From NCBI RefSeq assembly GCF_025264645.1, contig NZ_CP073696.1, positions 4,650,001 through 4,714,000 of the forward strand: DNA of 64,000 nucleotides. Direction: 5' to 3'. The notes under the pieces are model-generated. The model did no database searches. It was not told the origin of the DNA and was given only the letters and a program-made list of their open reading frames with translations. Numbering within the stretch: position 1 is the first letter of the stretch; the number at the start of each line of letters is the position of its first letter. Below, one piece after another: positions 60,979 to 64,000 of this stretch. The DNA is from Edaphobacter lichenicola. Its GTDB lineage: Bacteria; Acidobacteriota; Terriglobia; Terriglobales; Acidobacteriaceae. Made by a program: the position numbers and the translations under genes.

Positions 60979-61635
60979 CTATTGGTTCGCTGGCGTCTCG
61001 GACTTCAGCTCTTCAATCGTCATCTGGTCGTTCGTGTAGATACAGATCTGTCCAGCAATCTTTAGACTCTTCACGGCGATCTCTCGAGCGCTTAAATCTG
61101 TGTTTTCTATCAGTGCCCGGGCACTGGCCAAAGCGTAACTGCCGCCACTGCCAATGGTGGCAATCCCTTCGTCCGGATCGATTACATCGCCGGTGCCTGA
61201 GAGGAGAAAGGTCTGCTTCGGGTCGGCCACAATCAGCAGCGCCTCCAACTGGCGGAGCATCTTGTCGGTGCGCCAGTCTTTGGCAAGCTCCACGGCTGCA
61301 CGGCCAAGATTGCCGGCGTACTGCTCCAGCTTTACCTCGAAGCGCGCGAAGAGCGAGAAAGCGTCTGCAGTCGAACCGGCGAATCCGGCAAGTACTTTGT
61401 CCTGATACAGGCGGCGAATCTTTTTTGCTGAGCCCTTCATGACAGTTGCTCCGAGCGAAACCTGTCCATCGGCTGCCATTACAACGGAATCGCCACGCCG
61501 AACACAGATCACAGTCGTAGAGCGGATGCGCCGTCCGTCGCCGAGATCGAGAGGATGGGCAAGGCTGGACGTGGCATTAGAGGAAGTTTTTACAGAGGGA
61601 GACGACTTGGCAGGGGAATAGAGAGACGGCTTCAT
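60979..61635 (-). CDS. hslV: ATP-dependent protease peptidase subunit HslV with N-terminal extension
   Basis: HslV is the threonine peptidase of the HslVU complex. The body matches the family: STTVICVRRGDSVVMAADGQVSLG, core AADGQVSLGATVMKGSAKKIRR, AGFAGSTADAFSLF, ELAKDWRTDKMLR and IGSGGSYALASARAL. In E. coli the active-site Thr follows the initiator Met directly. Here ATG 61635 (TTG 61641 is an alternative) places about 39 residues, rich in Ser, Pro and Lys, before that Thr, and I find no ATG, GTG or TTG between. Either a propeptide is removed or an unusual start is used. First gene of the hslVU pair. Confidence 0.93.
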   Translation of the reverse strand: MKPSLYSPAKSSPSVKTSSNATSSLAHPLDLGDGRRIRSTTVICVRRGDSVVMAADGQVSLGATVMKGSAKKIRRLYQDKVLAGFAGSTADAFSLFARFEVKLEQYAGNLGRAAVELAKDWRTDKMLRQLEALLIVADPKQTFLLSGTGDVIDPDEGIATIGSGGSYALASARALIENTDLSAREIAVKSLKIAGQICIYTNDQMTIEELKSETPANQ

Positions 61636-61779
61636 GGGCAAGCTTCAGTATATCGCGCAATGGTGCGGCAACTCCCCTGGGTGCAGACTCGTCCTCCATG
61701 ACCTGAAAGTTGTGTACTCAGGCAGCACCTCCCTCCTGCTAACCGGGCCGCTATCAGCTATGCTTTTTGGCAGAGTCCT

Positions 61780-62292
61780 GTGTTCTTGCTGATTCCAACC
61801 CACCTGCCGCTCTCACTCCGTTCGCCGCGAGTCATTTTTGCTATTGGAGCGACTGCTGCGGCCGCAATCGGACTGGCAAGTTATGTCCTTACTCGTCGTA
61901 AACCCACGGCGGAAGAGTTGGAGCGTGAGCGTCGTGACCTGCTTGCGCGGATCGGGCGCATCACAGATGGGACCATCATGGACACGATGATTGCGGAGGT
62001 TCGCAGTCCCGCTTTGGATCTAGCGGATGATACTGAGCCTATCCACGATGGCCCGCTCACGCCTGACATGATCGTCTACGTTTACCGGATCGCTGGAGTG
62101 ACGTACGAATGCGCCCAGGATGTCACTATGCTCGCCGAGCTGGTGCAGGGTGTTCGAACCGATCTGCCCATCCAGGTGCGGTATGCACCGCAGAATCCTG
62201 CCAACAGTATTGTTGTGGCTGAGACGTGGAGCGGTTTGCGGTTGAGCTCTTCACAACCGTCACGGAACGATTCGCAGGAAGAGGCGTCTTAG
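61780..62292 (+). CDS. Hypothetical protein with one N-terminal membrane helix
   Basis: The 170-residue product starts at GTG 61780, has one hydrophobic segment (about 18-38) followed by a basic stretch (LTRRKPTAEELERERRDLL) and a soluble domain with VYVYRIAGVTYECAQDVTML and PIQVRYAPQNPANSIVVAETWSG. The last part resembles DUF3592-type strands (sequence ending in the RYxPxNPxxS pattern). Function unknown. It precedes the CDF exporter by 106 bp on the same strand. Confidence 0.65.
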   Translation: MFLLIPTHLPLSLRSPRVIFAIGATAAAAIGLASYVLTRRKPTAEELERERRDLLARIGRITDGTIMDTMIAEVRSPALDLADDTEPIHDGPLTPDMIVYVYRIAGVTYECAQDVTMLAELVQGVRTDLPIQVRYAPQNPANSIVVAETWSGLRLSSSQPSRNDSQEEAS

Positions 62293-62398
62293 TCTTCGGA
62301 GTTTATTGGAAGCCGGAAGATGCACGTTCACGTTTGTCTTATCTTCTGTCTACCTATCTTCATTGAACGTCGCTGCTGCGCGGACTACACTTGTTGTT

Positions 62399-63349
62399 AT
62401 GCACATGGTCGCCACGCCGAATAGCAAGATGCAACGGGTTCTGCAGTTCTCGATGGTGCTTACGCTGGCGTATGTTGGTGCGACCTTCTACTTCGGGTTG
62501 AGGGCGCATTCGCTCGCTCTGATCTCTGAGGCTGGTCATAACGTCAGCGATTTATTGGCGATTGTGCTCTCCTTCGTCGCTGTGTACTTCCAGTCTCGGC
62601 CGGCTACAGAACAAAAGACTTTTGGCTATCAGCGCGCGGGCGTCCTTGCCGCATTTGTGAATGCATCCACTTTGGTCGTTCTTTCTGTCTGGATTGCCAT
62701 CGAGGCTGTTGAGCGCCTTAGCGCCCCGGTTGCCGTCCAACCCAAGCTGATGATGGTCGTCGCTCTTGCTGGTGTTGTGATGAATGGAACCATTGCGACT
62801 CTCCTTTGGCGCTTCTCTGGGGATGTGAACATACGCAGCACCTTTCTGCATATGCTCGGAGATACTTTGTCTACTGCCGCAGTCATCGTCGGCGGTGCGG
62901 CGATTCTCTTCACGGGTCTCACCTGGATCGATCCTGCGCTCTCGATTCTTATTGCCGGGATGATTCTGTGGAGCTCGGTCGGCATCGTGCGGGAGACGTT
63001 GAACATTCTCCTGGAAGGTACGCCGCGCAATCTGCAGCTTGGCGAGGTTCGTGAGGCGATGGCTGCGGTCAATGGTGTGCTGAACGTCCACGATCTCCAT
63101 GTCTGGAGCCTGGGATCAAAGTCGCATGCTTTGGCGAGCCATGTGACGATCGCCGAGATGCCGATGTCCGAGTGCGGCAGCATTCTGACTGATATCAACT
63201 GCGCTCTGCGAGAGCGGTTCCACATCACTCACACGACGATTCAGTTTGAAACGACTGGTTGTGAGACGACGCATGGCTGTGCCGCGCCGCCAGAGCTTGA
63301 GACGGTCGGGGCACATGATCATCACCATGGTCACAGTCACTCGCACTGA
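62399..63349 (+). CDS. Cation diffusion facilitator metal exporter
   Basis: The CzcD/ZitB-like product has 316 residues from ATG 62399; the longer frame from 62306 adds 31 residues that do not fit the family. Six helices are predicted. The metal site is shown by H-x3-D pairs in TM2 (GHNVSDLLA) and TM5 (HMLGDTLSTA). The C-terminal cytoplasmic domain (NVHDLHVWSLGSKSHALASHV) is typical. A His-rich tail (HDHHHGHSHSH) probably binds Zn, Co or Cd. It exports divalent metal ions using the proton gradient. The neighbouring genes give no clue to the metal. Confidence 0.9.
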   Translation: MHMVATPNSKMQRVLQFSMVLTLAYVGATFYFGLRAHSLALISEAGHNVSDLLAIVLSFVAVYFQSRPATEQKTFGYQRAGVLAAFVNASTLVVLSVWIAIEAVERLSAPVAVQPKLMMVVALAGVVMNGTIATLLWRFSGDVNIRSTFLHMLGDTLSTAAVIVGGAAILFTGLTWIDPALSILIAGMILWSSVGIVRETLNILLEGTPRNLQLGEVREAMAAVNGVLNVHDLHVWSLGSKSHALASHVTIAEMPMSECGSILTDINCALRERFHITHTTIQFETTGCETTHGCAAPPELETVGAHDHHHGHSHSH

Positions 63350-63428
63350 GGGCTAAGCTGTCTCTTTTCACGTTTCGAGCCGGTTGAATTCCGGGAACTT
63401 CGTGCTGTGGCTCTCCGTATGGGTGACC

Positions 63429-64000
63429 ATGAGTCCTTTCCTGCGCCTTTGTGCCCTCCTGCTGGTCCCCCCCGTCTTGTCAGTTGCCCAGACTCCATCC
63501 GCTTCGGTCAGTCTGCCGCCGTTGGCTCACGCCAAGCTCTCCAGCTGTGACGGGCTGCCGTGTGTCGATGCCGTGCTCGGCGGCAAACATGTTCGGCTTG
63601 CGATCGACATTGGCGATCCGAGTCCGGTGTTGAGCTTGAAAGCTGCTCTCGCTCTGGGGCTAACGCTGCAGCCTGTTCCCGGAGCTGACGGGAAACCGGT
63701 GGCGGGCTATCAGAAGGCTGTTGTGAACAACGTCGCGGTGGGAGACGTGAAGTTCGACGAGCTGAAGTTTCTCGTTATTGATCTTTCTTCAGCGATCAAC
63801 AAAAAAACCTTCCCGGACGTTGACGGCACGCTCGGCTATAAGACGTTCGAGAACCGGATTCTTCAGCTCGACTACCCTGCCGGTGTCTTTGGTCTTTCGC
63901 AGCCGCTCACTGCTCCGACCGGATGTTCCGGGTTCTGCGGCGATATCTCGCTGATCACCTTTGGCCATCATGGTCCGCCCATCGTTACTACCACCGGATT
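63429..64000 (+). CDS. Secreted retropepsin-like aspartyl protease, N-terminal part (cut by window edge)
   Basis: ATG 63429 opens a frame that is still open at the window end; 190 residues are visible. A signal peptide (1-21, ending LSVAQ) is followed by a beta-rich domain with AIDIGDPSPVLSLKAALALGL, which matches the flap and active-site layout of retropepsin-like proteins (DTGxxxxVLS) but has Ile in place of the usual Thr/Ser after Asp, and TLGYKTFENRILQLDYP, matching the GxLGxDFL...DY segment. The altered active-site triplet leaves catalytic activity in doubt. Confidence 0.7.
   Translation, partial: MSPFLRLCALLLVPPVLSVAQTPSASVSLPPLAHAKLSSCDGLPCVDAVLGGKHVRLAIDIGDPSPVLSLKAALALGLTLQPVPGADGKPVAGYQKAVVNNVAVGDVKFDELKFLVIDLSSAINKKTFPDVDGTLGYKTFENRILQLDYPAGVFGLSQPLTAPTGCSGFCGDISLITFGHHGPPIVTTTG

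Noticed and set aside
1..64000. CRISPR array, prophage, transposon or integron
   Set aside because: No direct-repeat/spacer pattern, transposase, integrase or terminal inverted repeats were seen; the only repeats are internal Ig/FN3 domains, the anchor modules and the short repeat at 59219.

Overview
The window most likely comes from an acidobacterium of the Terriglobia type (Granulicella, Edaphobacter or Terriglobus-like). The signs are an Oar-like TonB-dependent receptor with a carboxypeptidase-regulatory domain, an orphan duplicated permease of the ADOP family, very long Ig/FN3 proteins with LPGS-plus-basic anchor modules, Tat-exported glycosidases, and moderately high GC. This placement is inferred from gene families; no rRNA or other phylogenetic marker is present. 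I saw no tRNA, rRNA, CRISPR array, insertion sequence or phage gene.

Bases 1-16960 are a secreted-enzyme region. They hold the 3' end of a GH2-like protein, a phosphocholine-type phospholipase C (opposite strand), a soluble PQQ sugar dehydrogenase followed by a diheme cytochrome c, a 3059-residue multidomain protein (GH2-like N-terminus, GH64 beta-1,3-glucanase C-terminus, with Ig, FN3, discoidin and malectin domains and two internal membrane/lipobox modules between them), and an alginate-lyase-family polysaccharide lyase. A squalene-synthase-family gene follows.

Bases 18605-33590 read as an N-acetylgalactosamine (GalNAc) utilisation locus. It has a TonB receptor, a DeoR/AgaR-type repressor, a NagX-like membrane acyltransferase, a Tat-exported GH109 alpha-N-acetylgalactosaminidase, a mutarotase-like protein, the AgaZ/KbaZ and AgaS pair, a PfkB sugar kinase, an amidohydrolase and an MFS sugar porter. 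A-rich or T-rich motifs with about 5-bp periodicity lie in four intergenic regions of the locus and are candidate operators. A GH92 alpha-mannosidase lies directly downstream, so the set looks suited to eukaryotic glycoprotein glycans. No canonical GalNAc-6-phosphate deacetylase (AgaA/NagA) or class II aldolase catalytic subunit (KbaY/AgaY) is in the window.

Bases 36202-54303 are mixed housekeeping and accessory genes: ADOP permease, aminotransferase, ribosome recycling factor, PilZ protein, DUF4440 protein, 5'(3')-deoxyribonucleotidase, DUF2251-like protein, a membrane protein, L,D-transpeptidase, YdeI-like protein, an (alpha/alpha)6-barrel glycosidase, MutY, XRE-cupin regulator, FN3 lipoprotein, FAH-family hydrolase and transaldolase.

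Bases 54369-64000 hold a membrane diguanylate cyclase, a small membrane protein, a FecR-like protein with a glycine-rich tail, a methyltransferase, the hslV-hslU protease operon (HslV has an unusual N-terminal extension before its catalytic threonine), a CDF metal exporter and the 5' part of a retropepsin-like gene cut by the window edge.
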